Assembly: GCA_017481875.1 (NCBI GenBank)
Contig: JAFUOP010000011.1
Location: 1-61,841, forward strand
Direction: 5' to 3'
Length of the DNA: 61,841 nucleotides
Source of the DNA: Bacteroidaceae bacterium
GTDB lineage: Bacteria > Bacteroidota > Bacteroidia > Bacteroidales > Bacteroidaceae
In this document: positions 17,488 to 27,055 of the stretch, piece by piece
How positions within the stretch are numbered: position 1 is the stretch's first letter
Layout of the letters: every line of letters starts with the position of its first letter
Translations under genes and position numbers: made by a program
Notes under the pieces: generated by a model
Seen by the model: only the letters and a program-made list of their open reading frames with translations
Told to the model about the DNA's origin: nothing
Database searches by the model: none

Positions 17488-17952
17488 TCAATCAATTGCA
17501 TGCATTACGCCGGCATAAGAAATAGTTATAAAGGAGTAGCGTATAAGCTTGCCCAGGAACATAACTAAAATTACTTTCCACCAAGAAGCACGCATTATAC
17601 CCAACAACACCAGCAAAGTCTCGCCAATGACAGGCACAAAAGATATAATAGCAGCCCAGTAACCATACTTTTGAATAATTCTATCGGCACGACGCATACG
17701 GTGGGGAGTAATCTTAAACAACTTCATCACTCGCTCCTTGTTGGCAAGCATTCCTATAAAAAAACAAGTTATGCCACCCAATGTATTCCCCACAGTGGCA
17801 ACGAGAGTGAGAGCCACAGCGTTAAGACCCAAGCTCAAGAACAGCACCAACAAAACCTCACTGGTAATAGGAACTATCGAGCCGGACAAAAAGGCCAACA
17901 CTCCCATACCCCAATAGCCATATTCTGAAAAGAAATTTACTATATAATCCAT
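17488..17952 (-). CDS. DedA-family (VTT domain) membrane protein, YqaA-like
   Basis: A 154-residue membrane protein of the DedA/SNARE-associated family. Motifs include FLSGSIVPITSEVLL near the N terminus and the conserved FVPVIGETLLVLLGI re-entrant segment in the second half. Relatives act as lipid scramblase-like or undecaprenyl-phosphate carriers and affect membrane homeostasis; this short YqaA branch has no defined substrate. I prefer the ATG at 17952, overlapping the upstream gene by 13 nt; an ATG at 17979 would add nine residues including two Cys. Confidence 0.83.
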   Translation of the reverse strand: MDYIVNFFSEYGYWGMGVLAFLSGSIVPITSEVLLVLFLSLGLNAVALTLVATVGNTLGGITCFFIGMLANKERVMKLFKITPHRMRRADRIIQKYGYWAAIISFVPVIGETLLVLLGIMRASWWKVILVMFLGKLIRYSFITISYAGVMHAID

Positions 17953-18914
17953 AAACAAGCCGCAGCTATTGCAAGCCACATAATATTAAGAGTAATAAAA
18001 TATATATTTGACAAACGCGTAATATTCATTGAAAACACGTAAGCAGCCATAACTGCAATTGTAGGCAACCGCCAAGCAAGCAACAATTTATAGTCTTGCG
18101 GCACAACAAAAGACAATAATAATAGATATATATCTATAATCAACATATACAACAAACGACGGCGTAACAAGGGCTTTGCCGGCAAGGCCGATGAAAAGAA
18201 GACAAACAGCGTAACAAGCAGCACCAATATTTCCATAGCCAACGTGAGCCACTGTTGCAAAGCAAAATCAATTACAGCCGGGGTTGTAATATTTAACAGC
18301 CCTATTTTTAATGGTATTAAAAACCCATCAAGCGAGGGAACGACAAACAAGGAACCCAGCAATAACCAATAGGGCGTAACGGTGCCAAGCAATGCCGCAA
18401 ACAGCCTCTTCACGCTGAATATATTACCAACCCACAAATAGGCTATAAAGAGGGGTAGCAGATAAACAAATTGCAGCAAAAACAGCGATGAAAAGGAGAG
18501 AATTGCAAATGCGACGAAAACAGCCCTCTCTTGCCCTGTCTCTTGACAACAAGAGATTAACTGCGCCACAGCCAGCAAAAAGAGCAAAAGAGCCACAGCG
18601 ATTACATAATCGGGTTGCAGAAAGAGATGAACCGACAGCAACCACAAAAAAAGGCTAAATAAATAAGGAACTCGCCGTTCAAACAGATAAAGATTATGCA
18701 GCACCAGCGCAGCACACACACAAGCAAGCAATGAAAGAGCCCGTGCAAACAACTCATCAATAAAGTTAAGCCCGACCGAGTCTAACAACGTGAAACCGCT
18801 GCCAATAGAGAACAAATAACCGGCAACCCACAAAAGCAACGACACAAAGAGCATTGCTGCCGCAGGATAACCTGTGGCAACAAAACGCCCCTGTAACGTA
18901 CTATTATAAGTCAA
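17940..18914 (-). CDS. multi-spanning membrane protein of unknown function
   Basis: A 324-residue, very hydrophobic protein with eight or nine predicted TM helices from about residue 15 to the end and almost no soluble domain. No catalytic motif is recognised. Overall form recalls the DUF6427 group of Bacteroidota membrane proteins, but I cannot confirm this from sequence alone. It overlaps purD by 11 nt and the DedA gene by 13 nt, so the three are co-translated; that placement does not by itself tie it to purine synthesis. Confidence 0.65.
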   Translation of the reverse strand: MTYNSTLQGRFVATGYPAAAMLFVSLLLWVAGYLFSIGSGFTLLDSVGLNFIDELFARALSLLACVCAALVLHNLYLFERRVPYLFSLFLWLLSVHLFLQPDYVIAVALLLFLLAVAQLISCCQETGQERAVFVAFAILSFSSLFLLQFVYLLPLFIAYLWVGNIFSVKRLFAALLGTVTPYWLLLGSLFVVPSLDGFLIPLKIGLLNITTPAVIDFALQQWLTLAMEILVLLVTLFVFFSSALPAKPLLRRRLLYMLIIDIYLLLLSFVVPQDYKLLLAWRLPTIAVMAAYVFSMNITRLSNIYFITLNIMWLAIAAACLWII

Positions 18915-20172
18915 AGCCTATATCTCCTCTGAAATATTTTTTATTAAATTCTATTGCATTTGCTGCACGGAACGATTTTTCAAGAGCCTCCGCACGGTTG
19001 TTACCATAAGAGCAAGCTGCAATAACACGGCCACCGGCTGTAACAACTTTCCCATCTCTCATTGTTGTGCCGGCGTGGAACAAAATACTATCGCTCACAT
19101 TATCGAAGCCACTCATCTCAAAGCCTTTTTCGTAGGCTTCGGGGTAGCCACCGGAAACCAGCATTACACACACAGCCGTTCTGTCATCAAAATCCACAGT
19201 AGCACCGGCCAATGTACCCGCAGCAACCTTTTCAAACAGCTCCACTATGTCAGTTTTCAGGCGTAGCATTACCGATTCTGTTTCAGGGTCGCCCATGCGG
19301 ACATTGTACTCTATTACCATTGGCTCACCATCGACGTTTATGAGCCCAAAGAAAATAAATCCCTTGTATAGCAGGCCATCGGAAACAAGACCATTCACTG
19401 TAGGACGTATAATTCTATCCTCAACCTTTTTCAGCCACTCGGGAGTTGCAAAAGGCACTGGAGAGATTGAGCCCATACCACCGGTATTAAGGCCTGTATT
19501 GCCCTCACCTATACGTTTATAATCTTTAGCCTCGGGCAGAATAACATAGTCCTTGCCATCGGTGAGGACGAACACCGAACACTCTATACCATCGAGAAAC
19601 TCCTCTATCACCACCGTTGCCGAAGAAGAGCCGAACATACCATCGAACATCTCATCGAGGCTCTTTTTAGCCTCATCGAGGGAGGATAAAATAAGAACAC
19701 CTTTGCCGGCACACAAGCCATCGGCTTTAAGCACATAGGGAGCCTTAAGCCCTTCTAGGAAGGAATATGCTTGCTCTTTCTCTGCAGCAGTGAATGCACG
19801 ATAGGCTGCAGTAGGGATTTTATGACGCTGCATAAAATCTTTTGCAAAAGACTTGCTACCCTCCAGTTCGGCGGCTGCACGAGTGGGACCTATAACCGCA
19901 ACGTGCTGCAACCTCTCGTCGGCGGCAAAGAAGTCGTACACACCCTTAACCAATGGGTCTTCGGGGCCAACTACCACCATATCTACCTTGTTTTGCAACA
20001 CAAAAGTGGCAATAGCATCGAAATCACAAACAGAAATATTCACATTCTCGCCCACTTGTGATGTTCCGGCATTACCGGGTGCAATAAAAAGTTTCTCCAA
20101 TTTAGGACTTTGCGATATTTTCCAGGCAAGCGCGTGCTCACGGCCACCGCTACCCAACAGCAATATTCTCAT
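18904..20172 (-). CDS. purD: phosphoribosylamine-glycine ligase (GAR synthetase)
   Basis: ATP-grasp enzyme of 422 residues that joins glycine to phosphoribosylamine, the second step of de novo purine synthesis. It starts [19 protein letters not shown] and carries [50 protein letters not shown] and [13 protein letters not shown] (ATP-grasp metal site). Full length, in an operon with the THUMP methyltransferase 21 nt upstream. Confidence 0.96.
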   Translation of the reverse strand: MRILLLGSGGREHALAWKISQSPKLEKLFIAPGNAGTSQVGENVNISVCDFDAIATFVLQNKVDMVVVGPEDPLVKGVYDFFAADERLQHVAVIGPTRAAAELEGSKSFAKDFMQRHKIPTAAYRAFTAAEKEQAYSFLEGLKAPYVLKADGLCAGKGVLILSSLDEAKKSLDEMFDGMFGSSSATVVIEEFLDGIECSVFVLTDGKDYVILPEAKDYKRIGEGNTGLNTGGMGSISPVPFATPEWLKKVEDRIIRPTVNGLVSDGLLYKGFIFFGLINVDGEPMVIEYNVRMGDPETESVMLRLKTDIVELFEKVAAGTLAGATVDFDDRTAVCVMLVSGGYPEAYEKGFEMSGFDNVSDSILFHAGTTMRDGKVVTAGGRVIAACSYGNNRAEALEKSFRAANAIEFNKKYFRGDIGFDL

Positions 20173-20193
20173 ATATCTTTTTTTTAAAAATTA

Positions 20194-21717
20194 TTATCTT
20201 TTATTTCCTGTACCATTGCGACGTGGAGCACCGCCACGAGTACCCTTACCTGTTCCACGAGAAGGAGCACCACCACCCTTACGTGCTGCATAACCACCGC
20301 GTGCAGGGGCAGCAGCGCGATACTCACGTTTTTTATCACGGGGAGCACCTTCGGTTGCTTCACCGCCCTGTTTTCTTTTTATTTTTTGAACAGCGCGAGT
20401 ATTGAAATAGGACTCCAATTCTCTGCGGCGACGCTTTGAGTCATCACTCTCAAGCGAAGCAAAGTTATCGGCTTCACGTTCAGAACGTGAAGGACGCAAC
20501 TCGCCATCGAGCCCTGTAAGGCGCGATTTACGTTTCAATGGAGCAAAATCCTTTTTCAACGAATTGCCCTCCTCCCTGAAACCTTTGAACTTTCCTTGGA
20601 AAAGTTCAAATTTACGAAACTCACAATCGAGGTCGCCGTTATAAAGAGGAATACGTGCCGAGGCTTTTAGACCAATTTTATCGAAGCAGTCGTAACTACT
20701 GCTTATAACCCACGCCTCATTCCCTTGGAAAGCATGTTTAAGACGCGAACCAAGGTTCTCATATATCTGCAATAGCTTATCGGAAACAAGACGCTCGCCA
20801 TAAGGAGGATTAACCACCATAATCGCACGCTTCTCGGGTTGTTCAAAATCCTTTATATCGCGACACTCCACCTCTATTATATCGCCCATCATTGCAGATT
20901 TTATATTCTTACGGGCGCAAGCAACCATACGGCCATCTACATCGTAACCATAAATTTTATGGTTAAACTCACGTTCCAAGGAGTCGTCCTCGTAGATTGA
21001 GCGGAAAAGGTCGCTGTCAAAATCTCTCCATTTCTCAAAAGCATACCCTTGACGATATACACCTGGAGCTATATTACGAGCAATGAGGGCTGCCTCTATG
21101 GGCAAAGTGCCGGAGCCACACATTGGATCTATGAAATCACACTCGCCGTTCCAACCGGTAAGCATTATGAGACCGGCCGCAAGCACCTCGTTAATGGGAG
21201 CGGCACCCGTTTCTACACGATACCCACGACGGTGCAAACTTTCACCAGAGCTATCGAAGGCAAGTGTACAATCCTCCTGCGCTATATGTATGTGAAATAT
21301 AAGATCGGGGTTATTAAGGCGCACCGAAGGACGACGGCCTGTTTTTTCATTAAAATAATCGGCAATTGCATCTTTTACACGGTATGCAACAAACTTTGAA
21401 TGGCGAAAAACATCGCTATAAACAACGAAATCGACCGAAAATGTAGAGTTTGCATCGAGATAGTTATCCCACTCTATGCTCTTTATAACATTATACACCT
21501 GGTCGGCATCTGATGCTTTGAAATGAAGTATAGGCTTAAGAATGCGAACAGCTGTTCTTAAATGGAAATTGGCCTTATACATAAGAGCTTTATCACCTGT
21601 AAACGACACCATACGTCGCCCTATCTGCACATTATTGGCACCAAGTGCCACCAACTCCTTCGCCAAGACCTCTTCCAATCCTTGGAAGGTTTTTGCAATC
21701 AATTCAAATTCCTCCAT
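20194..21717 (-). CDS. THUMP-domain RNA methyltransferase, RlmL-like, with a basic Gly/Arg-rich tail
   Basis: A 507-residue SAM-dependent methyltransferase. N-terminal ferredoxin-like and THUMP regions (about residues 1-160) precede a Rossmann methyltransferase with DPMCGSGTLPIEAAL and the catalytic VNPPYGERL. This matches the RlmL/TrmN group that makes m2G in 23S rRNA or tRNA; the exact target is not decided. The last 60 residues are an Arg/Gly/Ala-rich tail (ARGGYAARKGGGAPSRG) that looks disordered and RNA-binding. The ATG at 21717 is chosen because the protein then begins MEEFELIAKTFQGLEEVLA; the further in-frame upstream stretch reads as non-coding. Confidence 0.85.
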   Translation of the reverse strand: MEEFELIAKTFQGLEEVLAKELVALGANNVQIGRRMVSFTGDKALMYKANFHLRTAVRILKPILHFKASDADQVYNVIKSIEWDNYLDANSTFSVDFVVYSDVFRHSKFVAYRVKDAIADYFNEKTGRRPSVRLNNPDLIFHIHIAQEDCTLAFDSSGESLHRRGYRVETGAAPINEVLAAGLIMLTGWNGECDFIDPMCGSGTLPIEAALIARNIAPGVYRQGYAFEKWRDFDSDLFRSIYEDDSLEREFNHKIYGYDVDGRMVACARKNIKSAMMGDIIEVECRDIKDFEQPEKRAIMVVNPPYGERLVSDKLLQIYENLGSRLKHAFQGNEAWVISSSYDCFDKIGLKASARIPLYNGDLDCEFRKFELFQGKFKGFREEGNSLKKDFAPLKRKSRLTGLDGELRPSRSEREADNFASLESDDSKRRRRELESYFNTRAVQKIKRKQGGEATEGAPRDKKREYRAAAPARGGYAARKGGGAPSRGTGKGTRGGAPRRNGTGNKR

Positions 21718-21813
21718 AATATTCAATATTCCTAAACCAACAAAAAAGTAAAAGCCAAGCACCGCTACCGGCAAGCAAAAAAGGCACTCCTCTTTGCAAC
21801 TGCTTTGCTTTTG

Positions 21814-21821
21814 CAAATTTA
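21814..21821 (-). promoter_or_regulatory. possible promoter of the THUMP methyltransferase-purD operon
   Basis: Minus-strand TAAATTTG, 96 nt before the ATG, at the edge of the palindromic repeats. A TTG lies 22 nt further upstream, slightly too far, so this is tentative. Confidence 0.4.
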
Positions 21822-21825
21822 CGGC

Positions 21826-22016
21826 AAAAATTCCACAAACGAGCAAGATATATAAAGTTTACTTTAATATTTTACAGCGAGCGCAGTTAATTTTCACGCA
21901 CAAGCGTAAAAATTCCACAAACGAGCAAGATATATAAAGTTTACTTTAATATTTTACAGCGAGTGCAGTTAATTTTCACGCATAAGCGTAAAAATTCCAC
22001 AAACGAGAGCGTAGTC
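21826..22016. repeat. 82-bp modular palindromic repeats, two full copies and a diverged third
   Basis: Copies start at 21826 and 21908 and differ at two positions; a third begins at 21990 and diverges after ACAAACGAG. Each holds core 1 ACAAACGAGC, a palindrome TAAAGT-TT-ACTTTA, core 2 ACAGCGAGYGCAG and a second palindrome (AATTTT-ACGC-loop-GCGT-AAAATT). Cores and layout match the repeats at 41781-42170 while the stem sequences differ. Confidence 0.88.
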
Positions 22017-22037
22017 AAGCTCTAAAAAACAGGAAGG

Positions 22038-22159
22038 CATTGTGGCGTAAGTGCAGTAAGGCGTGGGCCCGTGGCCATGTGAACGGAAGGAGCCCAAAGC
22101 GAAGCGATGGGGGGATAGCACCCACAGGGGGTATACCTTAAGACACTTATGCCACAATG
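22038..22159. repeat. 122-nt element bounded by 16-bp inverted repeats
   Basis: CATTGTGGCGTAAGTG (22038-22053) pairs with CACTTATGCCACAATG (22144-22159), 15 perfect pairs and one G-T. Inside, TAAGG and GTGGG near the left arm can pair with CCTTA and CCCAC near the right arm. The interior is GC-rich compared with its surroundings. It could be a structured RNA or a small mobile (MITE-like) element; it starts right beside the third 82-bp repeat. Confidence 0.6.
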
Positions 22160-22246
22160 GCTACAAGAAGCACCACCAAGTAGCAAAAAAATGAACATAT
22201 AAATATAAGTTCCACAAAGAGAACAAGACAAAAGAGACGGACCGGC

Positions 22247-22277
22247 TTGATTTTTGCGATGAAAAGAGCTATTTTTG
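22247..22277 (+). promoter_or_regulatory. lytic transglycosylase promoter
   Basis: TTG (22247-22249), 20-nt spacer, TATTTTTG (22270-22277), 46 nt before the ATG at 22323. Confidence 0.72.
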
Positions 22278-22322
22278 CAATATAATAGAGAACATTTATT
22301 ACACAACGAGCGAACCAAACAG

Positions 22323-23300
22323 ATGAAATTTTTAAATAAGAAATTAACAATATGCGCGCTCACGATTGCCACAACAGCAACCATAGTGGCAATACTTGGT
22401 AACAGCGCAACAAATAAGTTCAACGTGCCATACTCGCAAATACCCTATTGCGCAGTTTCACCGCTGGTACCAAGCAGCATAACATTTGCCAACGAGGAGA
22501 TTGCACTGACACAGCAAGACAGACGCGAGCGTATGGACCGTGAGATTCTTGCATTCACATATTCTCACATAAACACCCTGCTACAGATAAAACGGGCCAA
22601 TCGGTTATTCCCTATTGTAGAACCAATACTGAAGAAATGCGGCATACCGGACGACTTCAAATATCTTATGATTATAGAGAGCAATGGAGATATTTATGCA
22701 CGCTCCACAGTGGGAGCTGCCGGTTTATGGCAATTTATGGACAAAACAGCCAGACAATACGGGTTGGAGGTAAACAACAACATAGACGAAAGATACCACA
22801 TTGAAAAGGCCACCTATGCCGCTTGCAAATATTTAAAAGAATCGTACGAGGAATACAAAGACTGGCTCACAGTGGCAGCAAGCTACAATGCAGGGCGCAA
22901 CAACATAAGCAAGCGCATTGAAAAGCAAAAAGAAGAGAAAGCTATAAACCTACAACTTGTTCCGGAAACATCACGTTACCTATTCCGCCTGCTGGCCGCA
23001 AAAGAGATTTTCAGCGACCCCATTAAGTATGGGTTTATAATACAGCATCGCGACCTCTACCCCACACTACCTATTGCAAAAACGATAACAGTAAATAAAA
23101 AAATCATAAACTGGCCCTCAATAGCCAAGAAACACGGCCTTACATACCTGCAGTTGCGCGAAGCCAATCCGTGGATACGAGAAGCGGAACTACCCAACAA
23201 AACCGGTAAAGAATACACCATACTTATACCGGACTCTTCTCGCCTGCACTACAACCCCGAAGATACAAAGGCACACAATAGCAAATGGGTTATAAAATAA
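22323..23300 (+). CDS. lytic murein transglycosylase, MltD-like, with a LysM-like C terminus
   Basis: A 325-residue exported SLT-domain protein that cleaves peptidoglycan glycan strands to 1,6-anhydro-muropeptides. An N-terminal signal or anchor (LTICALTIATTATIVAI) is followed by the SLT core: the catalytic Glu in YLMIIESNGD, then STVGAAGLWQFM and AASYNAGRNN. The C-terminal 50 residues (IAKKHGLTYLQLREANPWI) resemble a LysM peptidoglycan-binding repeat. I start at the ATG at 22323, downstream of the promoter; the longer reading frame from 22275 begins at the probable transcription start. Confidence 0.87.
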   Translation: MKFLNKKLTICALTIATTATIVAILGNSATNKFNVPYSQIPYCAVSPLVPSSITFANEEIALTQQDRRERMDREILAFTYSHINTLLQIKRANRLFPIVEPILKKCGIPDDFKYLMIIESNGDIYARSTVGAAGLWQFMDKTARQYGLEVNNNIDERYHIEKATYAACKYLKESYEEYKDWLTVAASYNAGRNNISKRIEKQKEEKAINLQLVPETSRYLFRLLAAKEIFSDPIKYGFIIQHRDLYPTLPIAKTITVNKKIINWPSIAKKHGLTYLQLREANPWIREAELPNKTGKEYTILIPDSSRLHYNPEDTKAHNSKWVIK

Positions 23301-23324
23301 CAAAAGGGGCCACAGCCCCTTTTG
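23301..23324. terminator. bidirectional terminator between the transglycosylase and manC
   Basis: CAAAAGGGGC and GCCCCTTTTG pair perfectly (10 bp) around CACA, directly after the stop codon and between convergent genes. Confidence 0.8.
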
Positions 23325-23332
23325 TATATCTT

Positions 23333-24418
23333 CTATAAATAATCCTCTCCAAGCTTCATACGCACATCGTTAAGGAATTTGCGTATATTCTGTTCACTGC
23401 CCTTTCGACACACCATTAGCACGTTGCCACTATCTACCACCAATAGGTCATCGACATCTTGCAGAACAACCAATTTCCCTTTGGGAACAGAAATTATATT
23501 ATTTTTACTATCGTATTTAAGGCAACGCGAATGCATTACGACATTCCCCTCGTTGTCTTTAGGCAGGGTACCATATAAAGTATCCCATGTACCAATATCG
23601 GCCCAACCAAATTCCCCAACAAGCAAGCAAACATTGTCGGCACGCTCCATCACGCTCATATCCATTGAGGCATTAGGGAAAGATGTGTAAATCTCATAAC
23701 CGCGTTTACGCCGTTCGGCACGCACTGGTATTTCATTAAACAGGCGTTCGAGCTCACCCATCATATCGGGAAGGAATGTTCGCATAGTCTCTATAAGAGT
23801 ATTTACATTCCATATATATATGCCTGAGTTCCAATAGAACTCACCACTTTCCATAAAAACACGTGCAAATTCAAGCTCCGGTTTCTCTGTAAAAGTGCGC
23901 ACATTGTATAGCGAGTTCTCCCCGTCTATGGGCTGGTCGGCCTGTATATATCCATAGCGTGTTTCGGGACAAGTAGGTTTTATACCTACTACAACAAGTT
24001 TATCATTACCTGCCACAAAATCGAGCCCTCGCCCTATTGTATTAACAAAAGACTCCTCATTAAGCACTAACTGGTCGGCCTGAGCAACTACAATGTTGGC
24101 ATTGGGGTTGAGCTGTCTTATGTGGCAAGCAACATAGGCAATACTGGGAGCCGTACCACGAAAAGCAGGCTCGTGAAGTACCTGTTCGCCGGGTAACTCG
24201 GGTAATTGTTCACGTACAAGGTCGGTGTAATCGACGTGAGTAGATATTATGATATTCTCCTTGGGAACAACGCGACTATACCTGTCAAAGGTTTGCTGCA
24301 GCAGAGTGCGGCCACACCCCAGCAGGTCGTGAAATTGTTTAGGACACTCCTTACGGCTGAGAGGCCATAGGCGTGAGCCTATGCCTCCTGCCATTATCAC
24401 ACAATATCGGTTGTTCAT
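23333..24418 (-). CDS. manC: mannose-1-phosphate guanylyltransferase
   Basis: A 361-residue nucleotidyltransferase making GDP-mannose from mannose-1-phosphate and GTP, feeding fucose- and mannose-containing surface glycans. The signature AGGIGSRLWPLSRKECPKQF near residue 10 binds GTP; FTEKPELEFA and YWNSGIYIWN are the sugar-phosphate site. It is the single-domain form, without the fused phosphomannose isomerase of longer ManC proteins. Last gene of purB-rluB-asnS-manC, 10 nt after asnS. Confidence 0.92.
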   Translation of the reverse strand: MNNRYCVIMAGGIGSRLWPLSRKECPKQFHDLLGCGRTLLQQTFDRYSRVVPKENIIISTHVDYTDLVREQLPELPGEQVLHEPAFRGTAPSIAYVACHIRQLNPNANIVVAQADQLVLNEESFVNTIGRGLDFVAGNDKLVVVGIKPTCPETRYGYIQADQPIDGENSLYNVRTFTEKPELEFARVFMESGEFYWNSGIYIWNVNTLIETMRTFLPDMMGELERLFNEIPVRAERRKRGYEIYTSFPNASMDMSVMERADNVCLLVGEFGWADIGTWDTLYGTLPKDNEGNVVMHSRCLKYDSKNNIISVPKGKLVVLQDVDDLLVVDSGNVLMVCRKGSEQNIRKFLNDVRMKLGEDYL

Positions 24419-24428
24419 AGTATCGTTC

Positions 24429-25832
24429 TTAGAATTCAGCGTTGTTTGGTGTACGTGGGAAAGGTATCACGTCGCGGATATTAGCCATACCGGTTACAAA
24501 GAGCAACAGACGCTCAAAGCCCAAGCCAAAGCCCGAGTGGGGGCAAGAACCATAGCGACGAGTGTCGAGGTACCACCACATATCCTTCATAGGAATATTC
24601 ATTTCCTCAATACGGGTAAGCAGCTTGTTGTAATCGGCCTCACGCTCGGAACCACCAATTATTTCACCGATTTTGGGGAAGAGCACGTCCATAGCACGAA
24701 CAGTCTTGCCATCTTCGTTCTGCTTCATATAAAAAGCCTTTATCTCTTTGGGATAGTCGGTGAGAATTACAGGACGCTTAAAGTGTGTTTCAACCAAATA
24801 ACGCTCGTGTTCCGATGCAAGATCTACACCCCAATAAACGGGGAATTCAAATTTATGTCCACCGGCAACCGCCTCTTCAAGGATTTTTATACCGTCGGTG
24901 TAGCTCAAACGAACAAACTCTGTATTAACAATTGAACGCAGACGCTCTATAAGCTCTTTGTCAATCATATTATTGAGGAATGTTATATCGTCCATACAAT
25001 TGTCGAGAGCCCACTGCACACAGTATTTTATAAACTCTTCGGCAAGCTCCATATTGTCGTATATGTCGTTGAATGCAACCTCGGGCTCAATCATCCAAAA
25101 CTCGGCCAAGTGGCGGGGAGTGTTTGAGTTTTCGGCACGGAATGTAGGGCCGAATGTATATATTGCACCAAGGGCTGTTGCAGCGAGCTCACCCTCGAGC
25201 TGACCAGACACTGTGAGGCTGGCTTGCTTACCAAAGAAATCGTTATCGTATATGATGCTGCCATTCTCGTCCTTCTTAAGGTCGTAGAGGTTCATTGTCG
25301 TAACCTGGAACATTTGGCCTGCACCCTCGCAATCCGAGGCTGTGATGAGCGGAGTGTGGAAGTAGTAGAAGCCCTTGTCGTGGAAGAACTTATGAATTGC
25401 ATAGGCCATATTATGGCGTATGCGGAACACAGCACCGAAGGTGTTTGTACGGGGGCGTAAGTGTGCCACGGTGCGCATATATTCCATTGTCTGGCCCTTC
25501 TTCTGCAGGGGATAAGTGCTGTCGCAAGCACCCAGGAGCTCAATCTCCGTAGCTTGAATCTCTACAGCCTGGCCACCACCTATAGATTCTACCAATGTAC
25601 CGTTTACACTGAGGCAAGCACCTGTTGTAAACTGCTTCACAAGCTCCTCGTCGAATTTTTCTACATCTATAACAACCTGCACGTTTTTAATGGTTGAACC
25701 GTCGTTCAACGCAACGAATGCAACCTGTTTACTACTGCGACGGGTGCGTACCCAGCCTTTTACATTTACTGTTGCTCCATACTCCTTGCTACCAAGCAAG
25801 TCCGATATTTTTGTTCGTTTTATTGTTTCCAT
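24429..25832 (-). CDS. asnS: asparaginyl-tRNA synthetase
   Basis: Class IIb synthetase of 467 residues. The N-terminal OB-fold anticodon domain ([20 protein letters not shown]) is followed by a class II core with motif 2 ([19 protein letters not shown]) and motif 3 ([15 protein letters not shown]). AsnRS rather than AspRS is supported by the [11 protein letters not shown] context and the [13 protein letters not shown] segment. It sits 23 nt after rluB. Confidence 0.95.
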   Translation of the reverse strand: METIKRTKISDLLGSKEYGATVNVKGWVRTRRSSKQVAFVALNDGSTIKNVQVVIDVEKFDEELVKQFTTGACLSVNGTLVESIGGGQAVEIQATEIELLGACDSTYPLQKKGQTMEYMRTVAHLRPRTNTFGAVFRIRHNMAYAIHKFFHDKGFYYFHTPLITASDCEGAGQMFQVTTMNLYDLKKDENGSIIYDNDFFGKQASLTVSGQLEGELAATALGAIYTFGPTFRAENSNTPRHLAEFWMIEPEVAFNDIYDNMELAEEFIKYCVQWALDNCMDDITFLNNMIDKELIERLRSIVNTEFVRLSYTDGIKILEEAVAGGHKFEFPVYWGVDLASEHERYLVETHFKRPVILTDYPKEIKAFYMKQNEDGKTVRAMDVLFPKIGEIIGGSEREADYNKLLTRIEEMNIPMKDMWWYLDTRRYGSCPHSGFGLGFERLLLFVTGMANIRDVIPFPRTPNNAEF

Positions 25833-25855
25833 TTGGTTATGTTTGTGCTTATTAA

Positions 25856-27019
25856 TTATTCATACGCGCCCATACGCAACATATTAATCTCTTTATCTGT
25901 GAGATAACGCCAATCGCCACGCTTTAGGTTCTTTTTTGTCAAACCGGCAAAAAGCACGCGGTCGAGTTTCTGAACCTTGTAACCGAGGTGCTCGAGCATA
26001 CGACGTACAATACGGTTCTTGCCGGAGTGAATCTCAATGCCTATCTGCGAACGGTCGGCATCGTTGACATATGTAACCTCGTCGGCATAAACATTGCCGT
26101 CCTCTAGTTCTATTCCATTCACCAGCAAATCCATATCACTCATTGCAACATTCTTATCGCAAGTAACGTGATATATTTTCTTCTTCATAAACTTGGGGTG
26201 AGTGAGCTTCGATGCAAGGTCGCCATCGTTGGTGAGCAACAGCACACCTGTGGTATTGCGGTCGAGACGCCCTACGGGGTATATTCTCTCCTTGCCGATG
26301 CCACGCAAGCAGTCGAGCACGGTTTTGCGCTCCTGCGGGTCATCGACGGTTGTTACACAATCTTTGGGCTTGTTAAGCAGAACATACACCTTACGTTCGG
26401 GGTTGATACGCTCTGCATTGAAACGCACATCATCTGTGGGAGCAACCTTGGTTCCCAGCTCTGTTACCACAACGCCATTCACGGTTACCAGGCCAGCTTC
26501 TATATAGTTATCGGCCTCGCGACGCGAACAGATACCTGCATTGGCAAGAAATTTATTCAAGCGCACAGGAGCATTGGGGTCAATCATTGCCTCTTTATAA
26601 GCAATACGTTTCTTTGCGCTGTACTTTGCATCGGGGTTATATGCTGTACGGCTGCCACGCTTGCCGTATGTGCTACGTTGCTCACCTGAATACACCCCTT
26701 GCGATGCCGGGCGATAGGCGGGAGCACCTTGCTGAGAAGCATAACGACCAGTACGGCTGTCGGCACCATAACGCCCACGAACTGGCCTTTCGCCATCAAA
26801 ATCGCGACTTGTTCTGTTGTAAGACTTGTAGCGGCCAAACTCACCAGCATACTCATTGTCTCGACGCTCATTGCGCGCAAACTGCGGGCGACTTTCATTT
26901 TTATTGTATCGAGAACGATTCAAACGGTTCTCACTGTTGAAATTGGGATTGAACGATACACGTTCTCTTCTTTCTCCTCGAGATTTGTTATCCGAGCGTC
27001 TTTCTTTAAAATTGTCCAT
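25856..27019 (-). CDS. rluB: pseudouridine synthase, RluB/RsuA family, with a long basic N-terminal extension
   Basis: A 387-residue rRNA pseudouridine synthase. The S4 RNA-binding domain ([19 protein letters not shown]) starts near residue 150 and the catalytic domain has the Asp in [20 protein letters not shown]. RluB makes pseudouridine at 23S position 2605 in E. coli. The first 140 residues are rich in Arg, Ser, Tyr, Asn and Gly and look disordered, like an RNA-binding tail. RsuA or RluE specificity cannot be excluded. Between purB and asnS in an operon. Confidence 0.87.
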   Translation of the reverse strand: MDNFKERRSDNKSRGERRERVSFNPNFNSENRLNRSRYNKNESRPQFARNERRDNEYAGEFGRYKSYNRTSRDFDGERPVRGRYGADSRTGRYASQQGAPAYRPASQGVYSGEQRSTYGKRGSRTAYNPDAKYSAKKRIAYKEAMIDPNAPVRLNKFLANAGICSRREADNYIEAGLVTVNGVVVTELGTKVAPTDDVRFNAERINPERKVYVLLNKPKDCVTTVDDPQERKTVLDCLRGIGKERIYPVGRLDRNTTGVLLLTNDGDLASKLTHPKFMKKKIYHVTCDKNVAMSDMDLLVNGIELEDGNVYADEVTYVNDADRSQIGIEIHSGKNRIVRRMLEHLGYKVQKLDRVLFAGLTKKNLKRGDWRYLTDKEINMLRMGAYE

Positions 27020-27055
27020 TTATTATATTATTTACGAACCTCACGGTCCAATTTT

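Noticed and set aside
22038-22159. SRP (4.5S) RNA
   Set aside because: A GGAAGGAG string recalls the SRP domain IV loop, but the required GGAAGGAAGCAGCC context and asymmetric bulge are missing.
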